DNA from: Anaerolineaceae bacterium
Lineage (GTDB): Bacteria; Chloroflexota; Anaerolineae; JAAYZQ01
Reading direction: 5' to 3'
Length of the DNA stretch: 25,479 nucleotides
Assembly (NCBI GenBank): GCA_012514775.1
Contig: JAAYZQ010000145.1
Span: forward strand, 1 to 25,479
A program made the position numbers and the translations under genes. The notes below the pieces were generated by a model. The model ran no database searches. It saw only the letters and a list, made by a program, of their open reading frames with translations, and was not told the DNA's origin. Positions 7,184 to 14,950 of the stretch are shown here, piece after piece (position 1 is the stretch's first letter; each line of letters opens with the position of its first letter).

Positions 7184-7270
7184 CGCCAGCTCCTCCCGCG
7201 CCCGGTCAACCAGGTCGGAGGGCGTCCGCCGGACGTCCTCGGGCAGGGGCCGGGGCTGGCGCGTTTTTAA
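7184..7270 (-). pseudogene. Remnant of a third MttB C-terminus
   Basis: In the 147-base gap between an SDR stop and MttB copy 2, one frame reads LKTRQPRPLPEDVRRTPSDL followed by VDRAREELA. This lines up with the tails of both intact MttB proteins (LSTHQPPPLPDGTAEA and LETHQAEPLSPDVQAA), keeping L-x-T-x-Q-P-x-P-L-P. There is no MttB-like sequence before it because the SDR gene ends at 7293. It looks like the surviving C-terminus of a third MttB gene removed by deletion. The segment is short, so chance resemblance is not excluded. Confidence 0.5.
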
Positions 7271-7292
7271 CCCCGGGCAGTTGAACCGTTCC

Positions 7293-8048
7293 CTACAACT
7301 GGCTCGCCAGGCCGCCGGCGATCTCGCCGCCATCGACCACCAGGACCTGCCCGGTGATAAAGGCGGTGTCGTCCGACGCCAGGAAGGCGAATAGCGCCGC
7401 CACGTCGTCCGGGCTGCCCAGGCGCTGCAACGGCACCTTTCGGGCAAAGGCGCGGCGCATCTCGGGCGTGTACTCGGCCTCCTGCATGGGCGTCAGGATC
7501 CAGCCCGGGCAGACGGCATTGACGCGCACCGCCGGCGCCAGCTCCAGGGCCATGGACCGGGTCAGCTCGATGACGCCCGCCTTGGAAGCGTTATAGTCGG
7601 CATAGTATGGATAGCCCATCAGCCCATTGGTCGAGCCCATGTTGACGACGACGCCCTCTCCAGCGGCCACCATCCGCCGCGCCGCTTCCTGCGCCACGTG
7701 GAAGACCCCCTCCAGGTTGACGGCCAGCACCCGGCGCCATTCCTCGGGCGTGATGTCGAGAAAGCCGTGGCGGACGCTGATCCCGGCGTTGTTGATGAGC
7801 ACGTCCACGCCGCCCACCAGGGCATCCATCTCGGCCAGGGCGCGGGCCACCTGCCCCGGGTCGGTCACGTCGGCCTGCAGCGCGCCGTCGAGGGCCACCC
7901 GGCCCGCGAGCTGCTCCAGGCCGGCCGCGTCCCGGTCGAGGGCCACCACCCGCGCCCCCTCCTCCACGAAGCGGGCCGCCGTCGCCGTCCCGATCCCCCC
8001 GGCTGCCCCCGTAATGAGCACCCGCTTGCCGCTCAAGCCTCGCATCAT
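7293..8048 (-). CDS. Short-chain dehydrogenase/reductase (SDR 3, 251 aa)
   Basis: A classical SDR: NAD(P)-binding TGAAGGIG near residues 13-20, NNAG at 86-89 and the catalytic set N111, S139, Y152, K156 (Y-N-A-S-K). D38 after the second strand (VALDRD) favours NAD(H). Such enzymes oxidise alcohols or reduce ketones in the cytoplasm; the substrate cannot be told. It is more distant from the two SDRs upstream than they are from each other. The start has two adjacent ATG codons (8048, 8045) with GGAGAGG about nine bases before the first. It is 16 bases from the proline-racemase family gene, so it is probably co-transcribed and may act on the product of that enzyme. Confidence 0.9.
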   Translation of the reverse strand: MMRGLSGKRVLITGAAGGIGTATAARFVEEGARVVALDRDAAGLEQLAGRVALDGALQADVTDPGQVARALAEMDALVGGVDVLINNAGISVRHGFLDITPEEWRRVLAVNLEGVFHVAQEAARRMVAAGEGVVVNMGSTNGLMGYPYYADYNASKAGVIELTRSMALELAPAVRVNAVCPGWILTPMQEAEYTPEMRRAFARKVPLQRLGSPDDVAALFAFLASDDTAFITGQVLVVDGGEIAGGLASQL

Positions 8049-8064
8049 CCCTCTTTACCTCTCC

Positions 8065-9138
8065 CTACCGCAAAATGAATCCGGTCCTCAGCGGATCGGC
8101 CGGGTCGACCAGGAACTCGTGGCGCCCGGTGATGTGGGCCGAGCCCTCGATCTCGGGGATGACCGCCGGGTAGGGGCCAAAGCGCGTCGTAGCCACGACG
8201 CGCCCGCGAAAGCGGGTGCCGATGATGCTCTCCACGACCATGTCCTCGCCCACGCCGATCTCGCCCCGGGCGTGGTGCAGCGCCAGGCGGCCGCTGACGC
8301 CCGTGCCCGTGGGGCAGCGGTCGACCTCGCCTTCGGCAAAGACGCACACGTTGCGCGAGCCCGCGCCCTTACCCAGGGCCGGCCCAACCAGGATCGTGCC
8401 GTAGAGAAAGCTCAGGTCCGCCTCGAAGGGATGGGGAATGGGCCGGCTGTCCATGACGGCCCGCTTGACCGCCATTCCCTTGTCGATGATGGCCCGGAAC
8501 TCGTCGGGCGCCAGGGTGAGGCCCAGGTCCTCGGCCTGCACGTAGGCGTAAAAGGCGCCGCCAAAGGCAATGTCGTAGCGCACGTCGCCCAGGCCCGGCA
8601 CGTGGACCGTCTCGTCCAGGGCCAGGACAAAGGAAGGCACGTTGTGAAAGGCGACGCTCGTCACCTGCCCGCCCGAGATCCGGGCGTGGGCCGTCACCAG
8701 GCCGGCCGGGGTGTCGATACGGACCACCCGCTCCGCCGCGCTCCCGGCTCCCGCCGTCTCGAGTCGCGCCGTGGAGGCCATGGGCAGCAGCCCCGTCTCC
8801 AGGGCCACCTTGACGATGCCAATGATGCCGTGGCCGCACATGGTGCTGTAGCCCTCGTTGTGCATGAACAGGACGCCGATGTCGGCCCCGGGCGTCACCG
8901 GCGGCGTGACGATGCAGCCGTACATGTCGGCGTGCCCCCGCGGCTCCCACATGAGCATCGTGCGCAGGTGGTCCAGGTGCTCCCTGGCGTAGCGGCGCCT
9001 CTCCAGGATCGTCTCGCCCGGCAGCTCGGGATAGCCCCCGGTGATGACCCGGAACGGCTCGCCCCCGGTGTGGGCGTCCACGGTCGTGATCTTGATCCAG
9101 GCCGCGGGTGGCTCCCACTCTCTCATTCGGTTTAGCAT
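8065..9138 (-). CDS. Proline racemase family, predicted trans-3-hydroxy-L-proline dehydratase (357 aa)
   Basis: The protein has the family's paired active-site motifs. The first is MCGHGIIG with catalytic Cys101. The second is DRCPTGTGV, in which the position that is Cys in proline racemase and hydroxyproline 2-epimerase is Thr277. A Cys/Thr pair is the established signature of trans-3-hydroxy-L-proline dehydratases, which yield delta-1-pyrroline-2-carboxylate, so dehydration rather than racemisation is predicted. An early DAHTGGEPFRV segment (residues 21-31) and AFGGAFYAYV also fit. The start ATG 9138 has GGAGG four bases before; a further-upstream open frame is a shadow of the SDR gene. It lies 14 bases after SDR 2. 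The link to proline or hydroxyproline derivatives is inference. Confidence 0.88.
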   Translation of the reverse strand: MLNRMREWEPPAAWIKITTVDAHTGGEPFRVITGGYPELPGETILERRRYAREHLDHLRTMLMWEPRGHADMYGCIVTPPVTPGADIGVLFMHNEGYSTMCGHGIIGIVKVALETGLLPMASTARLETAGAGSAAERVVRIDTPAGLVTAHARISGGQVTSVAFHNVPSFVLALDETVHVPGLGDVRYDIAFGGAFYAYVQAEDLGLTLAPDEFRAIIDKGMAVKRAVMDSRPIPHPFEADLSFLYGTILVGPALGKGAGSRNVCVFAEGEVDRCPTGTGVSGRLALHHARGEIGVGEDMVVESIIGTRFRGRVVATTRFGPYPAVIPEIEGSAHITGRHEFLVDPADPLRTGFILR

Positions 9139-9152
9139 CTCGCCTCCGTCTT

Positions 9153-9917
9153 CTAACCTGCCAATCCCCCACCGTCCACCACCAGCGCCGCGCCCGTGAC
9201 AAAGGACGAGGCGTCGCTGGCCAGGTAGAGGACGGCCTGGGCAATCTCCTCCGGGCGCCCGACGCGGCCCAGGGGCCGGCCGGCCGCTTCGGCCAGGAAG
9301 GCCCCTTCGTCGGCGCCGAGCTGGCGCGCCTCGTGGCGCAGCATGCCCGTGTCGGTGTCGCCGGGACAGATGCAGTTGACCCGGATCCCCTGTGGCCCGT
9401 GGTCCAGGGCCATGGCCCGGGTCATGTTCACCACCGCCCCTTTCGAGGCGCAATAGGAGACCGCGTTGTGCCCGCCCACCAGCCCCCAGCCCGAGGCCGT
9501 GTTGACGATGCTCCCCCCGCCCTGCGCCGCCATGACGGGCACGGCCTCCTTGCTCATGAGCAGGATCGACTTGACGTTGACCGCCATCACCCGGTCCCAC
9601 TCTTCTTCCGTCGTGCCCAGCACGTCGGCGCGCCGGATAATGCCCGCGTTGTTGAACAGCACGTCCAGCCGTCCAAAGCTCGCCAGCGCCGCCTGTACCA
9701 CCCGGTGGCAGTCCTCCGCCCGGCTGACGTCGCAGGCGACAGCCAGCGCCCGCCCACCGGCGGCCTCGATCTCGCCCGCCACGGCGGCGGCGCCCGTTTG
9801 GTCCAGGTCGGCCACCACGACGGCTGCGCCCTCCCGGGCCAGGAGCAGCGCCGTCGCCCGCCCGATGCCCCCCGCACCGCCCGTGACGAGCGCCACCCTG
9901 CCGTCCAATGCTCCCAC
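9153..9917 (-). CDS. Short-chain dehydrogenase/reductase (SDR 2, 254 aa)
   Basis: A classical SDR with TGGAGGIG (12-19), NNAG (89-92) and the complete tetrad N114, S142, Y155, K159. ADLDQ after the second strand suggests an NAD(H) preference. It shares long stretches with SDR 1 just upstream, such as GGGSIVN-x-ASGWGLVGG and RVNC-x-CPGDT-x-T-x-ML, so the two arose by tandem duplication. The start is GTG 9917 with AGGAGG five bases before; the frame stays open upstream only because of high GC. An 83-base gap with a strong hairpin separates it from SDR 1, while the next gene follows after 14 bases. The substrate is unknown; a hydroxy-acid or hydroxylated amino-acid derivative would fit. Confidence 0.9.
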   Translation of the reverse strand: MGALDGRVALVTGGAGGIGRATALLLAREGAAVVVADLDQTGAAAVAGEIEAAGGRALAVACDVSRAEDCHRVVQAALASFGRLDVLFNNAGIIRRADVLGTTEEEWDRVMAVNVKSILLMSKEAVPVMAAQGGGSIVNTASGWGLVGGHNAVSYCASKGAVVNMTRAMALDHGPQGIRVNCICPGDTDTGMLRHEARQLGADEGAFLAEAAGRPLGRVGRPEEIAQAVLYLASDASSFVTGAALVVDGGGLAG

Positions 9918-9940
9918 ACCATCCTCCTCGCCTACACGCG

Positions 9941-9973
9941 GGTGCGTTGCACGTGCCGTTCGTGCGACGCACC
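9941..9973 (-). promoter_or_regulatory. 13-bp stem-loop between the two paralogous SDR genes
   Basis: GGTGCGTTGCACG and CGTGCGACGCACC are inverted repeats of 13 bases with a single mismatch and a seven-base loop (9954-9960). The stem lies in the 83-base gap, ending 23 bases before the GTG of SDR 2. No T run follows on the minus strand, so it is not a standard terminator; message processing, stability or an operator are possible. Confidence 0.6.
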
Positions 9974-10000
9974 TGATCTGGATTCCACCCTGGCTCGAGT

Positions 10001-10762
10001 CTAGTCGGCCACCCCGCCACCATCCACGGGCAGCGCCACGCCGGTGATGAACGACGCCTCGTCCGACGCCAAAAAGAGCACCGCCCGGGCCACCTCTTCC
10101 GGCTGCCCCAGGCGGCCCATGGGCCTGTCCGTCGCCTCCGCCACGTAATCGACCCACGACATGCCCCGCTGCCGGGCGTCATCCTCGAGCATGGGCGTCT
10201 CGGTGTCGCCGGGGCAGACGCAGTTGACGCGCACCCCGTCCCGGGCGTGGTCCACGGCCATGGCCTTGGTCAGGAGCACGACGCCGCCCTTGGCCGCGCA
10301 ATAGGCCGCCGCATCGTTGCCGCCGACCAACCCCCAGCCCGAAGCGTTGTTGACGATGGAGCCGCCCCCCTGGGCGATCATGTGCGGCAGGGCGAACCTG
10401 GACATCAGGTACGTGCCCTTCAAGCTAATGTCCACCGTCAGGTCCCACTCTTCCTCCGTGCAATCCACCACCGTGTGCGGGTAGAACACGCCCGCGTTGT
10501 TAAACAGCACGTCCAGGCGGCCGAAGGCTCGCAGCGCCTCGTCGACCGCCCGGCGGCAGTCGTCGGCCAGGCGCACGTCGCAGGGCACAAAGATGGCTTT
10601 GCTGCCCTCCGCCTCCATCTCGGCCACCACTTGCCGGCCCCGCTCCTCGTTCCGCCCGGCGACGACCACGCTCGCCCCTTCCCGGGCGAACAGCACCGCC
10701 GCCGCCCGGCCGATGCCCGACGTGCCGCCCGTCACCAACGCCACCCTGTTCGCGAATCGCAT
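10001..10762 (-). CDS. Short-chain dehydrogenase/reductase (SDR 1, 253 aa), unusual tetrad residue
   Basis: SDR fold with TGGTSGIG (11-18), NNAG (88-91), S141, Y154 and K158. At the fourth catalytic position, where SDR 2 has Asn in VNV, this protein has ISL (S113), a departure from the usual N-S-Y-K tetrad. AGRNEE after the second strand suggests NADP(H), unlike the acidic residue in SDR 2, so the pair may differ in cofactor. ATG 10762 is preferred over the ATG seven codons earlier because GGGAGGAGG lies five bases upstream of it. It follows the AcoX-like gene by 24 bases. The Asn change might alter proton relay or activity; the substrate is unknown. Confidence 0.88.
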   Translation of the reverse strand: MRFANRVALVTGGTSGIGRAAAVLFAREGASVVVAGRNEERGRQVVAEMEAEGSKAIFVPCDVRLADDCRRAVDEALRAFGRLDVLFNNAGVFYPHTVVDCTEEEWDLTVDISLKGTYLMSRFALPHMIAQGGGSIVNNASGWGLVGGNDAAAYCAAKGGVVLLTKAMAVDHARDGVRVNCVCPGDTETPMLEDDARQRGMSWVDYVAEATDRPMGRLGQPEEVARAVLFLASDEASFITGVALPVDGGGVAD

Positions 10763-10786
10763 GGCTGCCTCCTCCCGGCGCATAAC

Positions 10787-11926
10787 TCAACTGGCAACTT
10801 TGCGCACCGCTCTCTGGTTGTAGCCCGTGACGACCATGACATAGCCGCCCAACATCTCGTCCACTGCCTCGTCGCCCGTGTCGACCAGGAGCGGCTGGGT
10901 GCCCAGGGCGTGCAGCTTGGCGGGCGTGCTGACCACCAGGACGTTGTCCTTGCCCACCCACCGGATGATCCGCGGGCTGATCTGCTGGTTGCCGCGACCA
11001 AAGATATAGCCCTGGCCACCGATGGGCGTCACCACGATGCGGGCCCCCTGGCCATCCTCCAGGGCATCCAGGAGCCGCAACAGCTCGGCCTCGTTGGCGT
11101 CGGCCGCCACCAGCTCCGCCGGGTTCTCCGGGTCGCCCGTGGCGCGCACCACGTCCACGCCCAGGAGCGTTTTCTTCACGCCCAGCTCCCGGGCGATGGC
11201 CCGCGTCGTGGTCCCGGGGGCCAGGATATAGAGCGCGCCGGCCTCCAATTTGGCCGCCACGTCGGCGGCGATCTCGGCCATGGACTCTTCCTCGCCGCTG
11301 GTGGGCACCTTCTGGCTCTGCATCAGGTTGGCGCGGTAGGGCACCCGCAGATAGCCATAGAGCCGGGCCGAGAGCGACCCCTGGCGAAAGGCCTCCTCGT
11401 CGATGTCCATGACCTCGGCCTCGCGCAGCCCCGACACCTGGTCCTCCAGGAAGAGGGCCGCCAGCTCGCCGGCGTGGGCCGGGCTCGTGGCATAGACCGC
11501 CGAGTGGATCTTGACCCCGGCGGGAATGCCCAGGGCGGGCTGCTCCAGGCCCACGGCCTCGAAGACGTCCCGCGCCGTGCCGTCGCCGCCGGCAAAGAGC
11601 AACAGATCCACGCCCCGGGCGTGCATGTCGCGCGCCGCCCGCCGCGTGTCGTCCGCCGACGTCTCGCCGGGGGCGATGCTGCCGATGACCTCCGGCTCCA
11701 GGCCCGCCGCCCGGGCGGCATCCTCGCCCATCTCGCCAGGGTAGGTCAGGACGCTCAGGCCGGGCACCCGCCGCAGCCGCCGCAGCGCCTCGACGGCCCG
11801 GGCCTGGGCCTGCGGCTCGGCGCCCAGCGCCCTTGCCCGCCGCTGGATGTCGGCGCCGTCGCTGCCCTTCAGGCCCACGCGCCCTCCCAGCCCCGCCACG
11901 GGATTGACGATCAGCCCGACGATCAT
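10787..11926 (-). CDS. ATP-NAD/AcoX kinase family protein (379 aa)
   Basis: The N-terminus MIVGLIVNPVAGLGG and the nucleotide-binding FAGGDGTARDV (GGDGT at 113-117), followed by GIPAGVKIHSAVYA, mark the NAD kinase/AcoX family. Later IVVTPIGGQGYIFGRGNQQI is typical of the AcoX branch, which is longer than housekeeping NAD kinase and usually encoded beside catabolic dehydrogenases (acetoin operons). Its biochemical role is poorly defined; phosphorylation of NAD or of a small metabolite is possible. It sits between gcvPB (24-base gap) and SDR 1 (24-base gap), so it is probably in the same transcript. It may raise NADP for SDR 1, which looks NADP-preferring; this is inference. Confidence 0.85.
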   Translation of the reverse strand: MIVGLIVNPVAGLGGRVGLKGSDGADIQRRARALGAEPQAQARAVEALRRLRRVPGLSVLTYPGEMGEDAARAAGLEPEVIGSIAPGETSADDTRRAARDMHARGVDLLLFAGGDGTARDVFEAVGLEQPALGIPAGVKIHSAVYATSPAHAGELAALFLEDQVSGLREAEVMDIDEEAFRQGSLSARLYGYLRVPYRANLMQSQKVPTSGEEESMAEIAADVAAKLEAGALYILAPGTTTRAIARELGVKKTLLGVDVVRATGDPENPAELVAADANEAELLRLLDALEDGQGARIVVTPIGGQGYIFGRGNQQISPRIIRWVGKDNVLVVSTPAKLHALGTQPLLVDTGDEAVDEMLGGYVMVVTGYNQRAVRKVAS

Positions 11927-11950
11927 CGACTCTGCCTCCGAGCCCCGAAC

Positions 11951-13552
11951 CTACGAACCTTCACCCGCCACCTTCCGCCGGTACGCCCGCCAGGTGACGG
12001 CCCATTGCTCCGGATCGTCCAATTGGGCGGCGCCCAGGTGGTCGATGGTGTGTACCGTGCTGTTGTGCGGCGCGGTCCGCACCAGCTCCGGATCATGGCG
12101 CGCCTCCTCGGCCACCTGCGCCAGGATGGCGGCGTACTCGTCCAGGTCGGCCTGGGAAAAGGACTCGGTCGGCTCCAGGGTGCAGGGCTCGGGCACGACG
12201 AAGGGATGGTGGCTGGTCCAATAGTGCACACCATAGTCCGCGGCCCGCAGGCCGATCTCTTCGGAGTGGACGCCGGTTTCTTCGGCCAGCTCCTGCCAAC
12301 TATAACGCACCTGCTCGATGCGGCGTTTGCCGCGGGCATAGGGCGCGCTCACGCCCGGGATCTGGAGGACGCGGCTGAGCAGGTAGTTGTTGTTCAGCAC
12401 GGCGGTCTCGGCCACCCGGCGCAGGCCATCGGCGCCCAGGCTCATGACCCAGGCGTAGGCCTTCAGGATTACCGCGGCGTTGCCGTACCAGGGCGCGATC
12501 TTGCCGATGCTCTGCGGCCGGTCCCAGTCCAGCCTGTACCCGTCGCCGTCGCGGGCCACCAGCGGTACCGGCAAGAAGGGGGCCAGCTCCGCCGTGGCGC
12601 CCACCGCCCCGCCGCCCGGCCCCCCGCAGCCGTGGGGCGTGGCAAAGGTCTTGTGCAGGTTAAAGTGGCAGAGGTCAAAGCCGGCCTCGCGGGCGCGGGT
12701 AATGCCCAGGATGCCGTTGGCGTTGGCCTGGTCGTAGGCGCACAGCCCGCCGGCGTCGTGGACGGCCTGCACAAACTCGGCGATGCGCGGGTTATAGATG
12801 CCCGTGTCCTCGGGGTTGGTGATCATCAGCCCCGCCGTCCGCTCCGAAAGGGCAGCGCGCAGGGCCCCCAGGTCGGGATAGCCGTCCTCGTCGGGGTAGA
12901 GGGTAATGATCCGGAAGCCGGCCGTGCGGGCGCAGGCGGCGTTTGAAGGATGGGAAAAGATGGTGGTGATGATCTCGTCGCGCTGCCCGGCCTCGCCCCG
13001 GGAGGCGTGGTAGGCGCGGATCATGGCCGCGTTGGTATAGATGGCCGCCGATCCGGCCCCCGGCTGGAGCGAGAAGCGCTCCATGCCCGAGATGCCCTTC
13101 AACATCTCCTCGAACCGAGAAAAGATCTCGAGCATGCCCTGCACCGTGCCCTCGTCCTGGAGGGGGTGCAGCTCGGTGGCGCGGGGCGAGCGGGCAAGCT
13201 GGTCGTCGATCTTTGGGCTGTACTTCATGGTGCAGGTGCCCTGGCCCACGTCGACGTTGAGGTCGAGGCCCAGGTTCTCCTGCGAAAGCCGCATGTAGTG
13301 ACGCACAACCTGGGGCTGGGAGATCTCGGGCAGGGCCGGCGGCTTCGGGCGGCGCATCCCCTCGGGCAGCCCGGCCAGGACGTCGCCCACGGCGTCGCGT
13401 ATGCCCTGCTCCACCTCGGGCACCAGGATGCCGCGCTGGCCTTCACTGCTCAGCTCAAAGATGATGGGCTCGTCCCACCGCGCCTGGTGAAAGCGGCGCA
13501 GGCGCGGCCGGCCCGCCATCGGCGCCTGGCGTTCGCGGGTGATGTCTCTCAT
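11951..13552 (-). CDS. gcvPB: Glycine decarboxylase (P-protein) subunit 2 (533 aa)
   Basis: This is the C-terminal, PLP-binding half of a split glycine decarboxylase, which with GcvPA decarboxylates glycine and transfers aminomethyl to lipoyl-GcvH. Clear marks are LDLNVDVGQGTCTMKYSPKI, LHPLQDEGTVQGMLEI, SLQPGAGSAA, TNPEDTGIYNPRI and the Schiff-base site FNLHKTFATPHGCGGPGGG (K301). The ATG overlaps the gcvPA stop (ATGA) with GGAGG just before, giving translational coupling. The protein is longer than typical subunits because of an N-terminal extension of about 20 residues; ATG at codon 12 is an alternative start. GcvT and GcvH are absent here, so they must be encoded elsewhere or another acceptor is used. 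Confidence 0.95.
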   Translation of the reverse strand: MRDITRERQAPMAGRPRLRRFHQARWDEPIIFELSSEGQRGILVPEVEQGIRDAVGDVLAGLPEGMRRPKPPALPEISQPQVVRHYMRLSQENLGLDLNVDVGQGTCTMKYSPKIDDQLARSPRATELHPLQDEGTVQGMLEIFSRFEEMLKGISGMERFSLQPGAGSAAIYTNAAMIRAYHASRGEAGQRDEIITTIFSHPSNAACARTAGFRIITLYPDEDGYPDLGALRAALSERTAGLMITNPEDTGIYNPRIAEFVQAVHDAGGLCAYDQANANGILGITRAREAGFDLCHFNLHKTFATPHGCGGPGGGAVGATAELAPFLPVPLVARDGDGYRLDWDRPQSIGKIAPWYGNAAVILKAYAWVMSLGADGLRRVAETAVLNNNYLLSRVLQIPGVSAPYARGKRRIEQVRYSWQELAEETGVHSEEIGLRAADYGVHYWTSHHPFVVPEPCTLEPTESFSQADLDEYAAILAQVAEEARHDPELVRTAPHNSTVHTIDHLGAAQLDDPEQWAVTWRAYRRKVAGEGS

Positions 13553-14940
13553 GCCACCACCTCCTGGAGGGCCTGTGCCAGGCGGTCGATATCGGCCTGG
13601 GTGTGGACCTCCGTTACGCAATAGAGGGCGCACTGGCCCATCTCCGGAAACTCGACGCTCAGGTCGTGGCCGCCCTGGATGCCTCGCTCCAGCAGCGCGC
13701 GGTTGATGGCGGCGACGGTCTTTTCGGTGGCGTTGAAGTCGACCACGAACTCCTGGAAGTGGGCAGCCTGGAAGGCCGGGGCGCGCACCCCATCGACGGC
13801 GTCCAGGCGGAGCATGGCATAGCGGGCGCGGGCCATGATGCCCTCGCCGATCTCGGCCATGCCCCGAGGTCCCATGAGGGCCAGGTAGACGCCGGCGGTG
13901 ATGCCCCACAGGGCGGCCGCGGTGCCCACCCACTCCTTGCCCTCCTCGCGCACGGCAAAGGAGGTCCGCTCGTAGGCCACGTCCCCAAAGCCGTACTCGC
14001 CCGGCACGCGCGTGGGCGCGATGCCGAACAGGCGCGAGGGATACTCCATGACGTAGCGGGGATCGTCATGGGTGGCGATGAACCCGGCGTGCCCGCCGCC
14101 GAACTGCATGTGCATGCCCAGGGGCTGGATGTCGCCGCAGACAATGTCGGCGCCGTAGGCGGCCGGCGGCGCCAGCACGCCCAGCGACATGGGGTTGGCG
14201 GCCACGACGCACACCGCCCCGACCTCGTGGGCCAGGGTGCTGATCTCCTTCCCCTGCCCCTCGATACATCCCAGGTAGGAGGGGTTCTCGAAATAGACCG
14301 CCGCCGTGCGTTCCGTGAGTGCCGCCCGCAGCGCCTCCAGGTCCGCCTGTCCCGCCCACCCTGTCTCCGTTCGCAGGTCCATGGCGGGCCGGCAGTAGTC
14401 TCGCAACTTGCTCAGCCTGGACGGGCTCAGGGGGCCGCACAGGATGGCCTCACGCCGGCCCGTCAGCCGGCCCGCCATGCGCAGGGCCGTGGCCGAGGCC
14501 TGGAAGCCGTCATAGACCGGCACGTTGACCACGTCCATCTCCAGCAGCTCGCCCATCATGCTCGTGTACTCGAAGAGGGCCTGGAAGCGGCCGTGGTCGT
14601 CGTAGGGCTCGCCGGCATAGGCCGTCAGGAACTCGCTGCGCTGGTTCACCTCGTCGCACACGGCCGGGACGTGGTGCTGGTAGCAGCCCGCGCCCAGGAA
14701 GCTGAGGACCTCGCTGCCGGCCGCCCGGTTGCGGGCCAGCAGGCCCTCGACGTGCCGCTTGAGGGCAACCTCCGACAGCAGGGGCTCGGGCAGGTCCAGG
14801 GGCTCCTCCAGCCGCAGCTCCGGGGGGACGTCCTGATAGAACTCGGCCACGTCCCCGGCCCCGGCGGCCCGCAGCATCTCTTCCCTGGCCGCGGGCACCG
14901 AATTGGGGATGTACGGATAGACGATCTCCTTCTGATCCAT
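13549..14940 (-). CDS. gcvPA: Glycine decarboxylase (P-protein) subunit 1 (463 aa)
   Basis: N-terminal half of the split P-protein: YPYIPNSVPAAREEMLRAAG, FLGAGCYQHHVPAVCDEV, FLTAYAGEPYDDHGRFQALF-like spacing (family YTPYQPE region), YDGFQASATALRMA, and later GDIQPLGMHMQFGGGHAGF and RLFGI. It has the fold-type I PLP architecture without the lysine, which lies in GcvPB. The family usually reads TPYQPE where this protein has TAYAGEPY, a notable change near the subunit active site. ATG 14940 has AGGGAGG five bases upstream. It follows the racemase-like gene by ten bases and overlaps gcvPB by four. Its presence in this island suggests that glycine is an end product of the degraded substrate. Confidence 0.92.
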   Translation of the reverse strand: MDQKEIVYPYIPNSVPAAREEMLRAAGAGDVAEFYQDVPPELRLEEPLDLPEPLLSEVALKRHVEGLLARNRAAGSEVLSFLGAGCYQHHVPAVCDEVNQRSEFLTAYAGEPYDDHGRFQALFEYTSMMGELLEMDVVNVPVYDGFQASATALRMAGRLTGRREAILCGPLSPSRLSKLRDYCRPAMDLRTETGWAGQADLEALRAALTERTAAVYFENPSYLGCIEGQGKEISTLAHEVGAVCVVAANPMSLGVLAPPAAYGADIVCGDIQPLGMHMQFGGGHAGFIATHDDPRYVMEYPSRLFGIAPTRVPGEYGFGDVAYERTSFAVREEGKEWVGTAAALWGITAGVYLALMGPRGMAEIGEGIMARARYAMLRLDAVDGVRAPAFQAAHFQEFVVDFNATEKTVAAINRALLERGIQGGHDLSVEFPEMGQCALYCVTEVHTQADIDRLAQALQEVVA

Positions 14941-14950
14941 GGCAGCCTCC

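Noticed and set aside
9139..10182. Fusion of an SDR-like segment with the proline-racemase family protein in one frame
   Set aside because: The upstream part is an out-of-frame shadow of two real SDR genes; ATG 9138 has its own ribosome site.
10247..12946. Very long open frame on the plus strand (899 codons), and similar plus-strand frames elsewhere (for example 16649-19054 and 21218-23002)
   Set aside because: They lie antisense to well-recognised genes, have Gly/Arg/His/Ala-rich composition and no family motifs, and arise from high third-position GC on the other strand.
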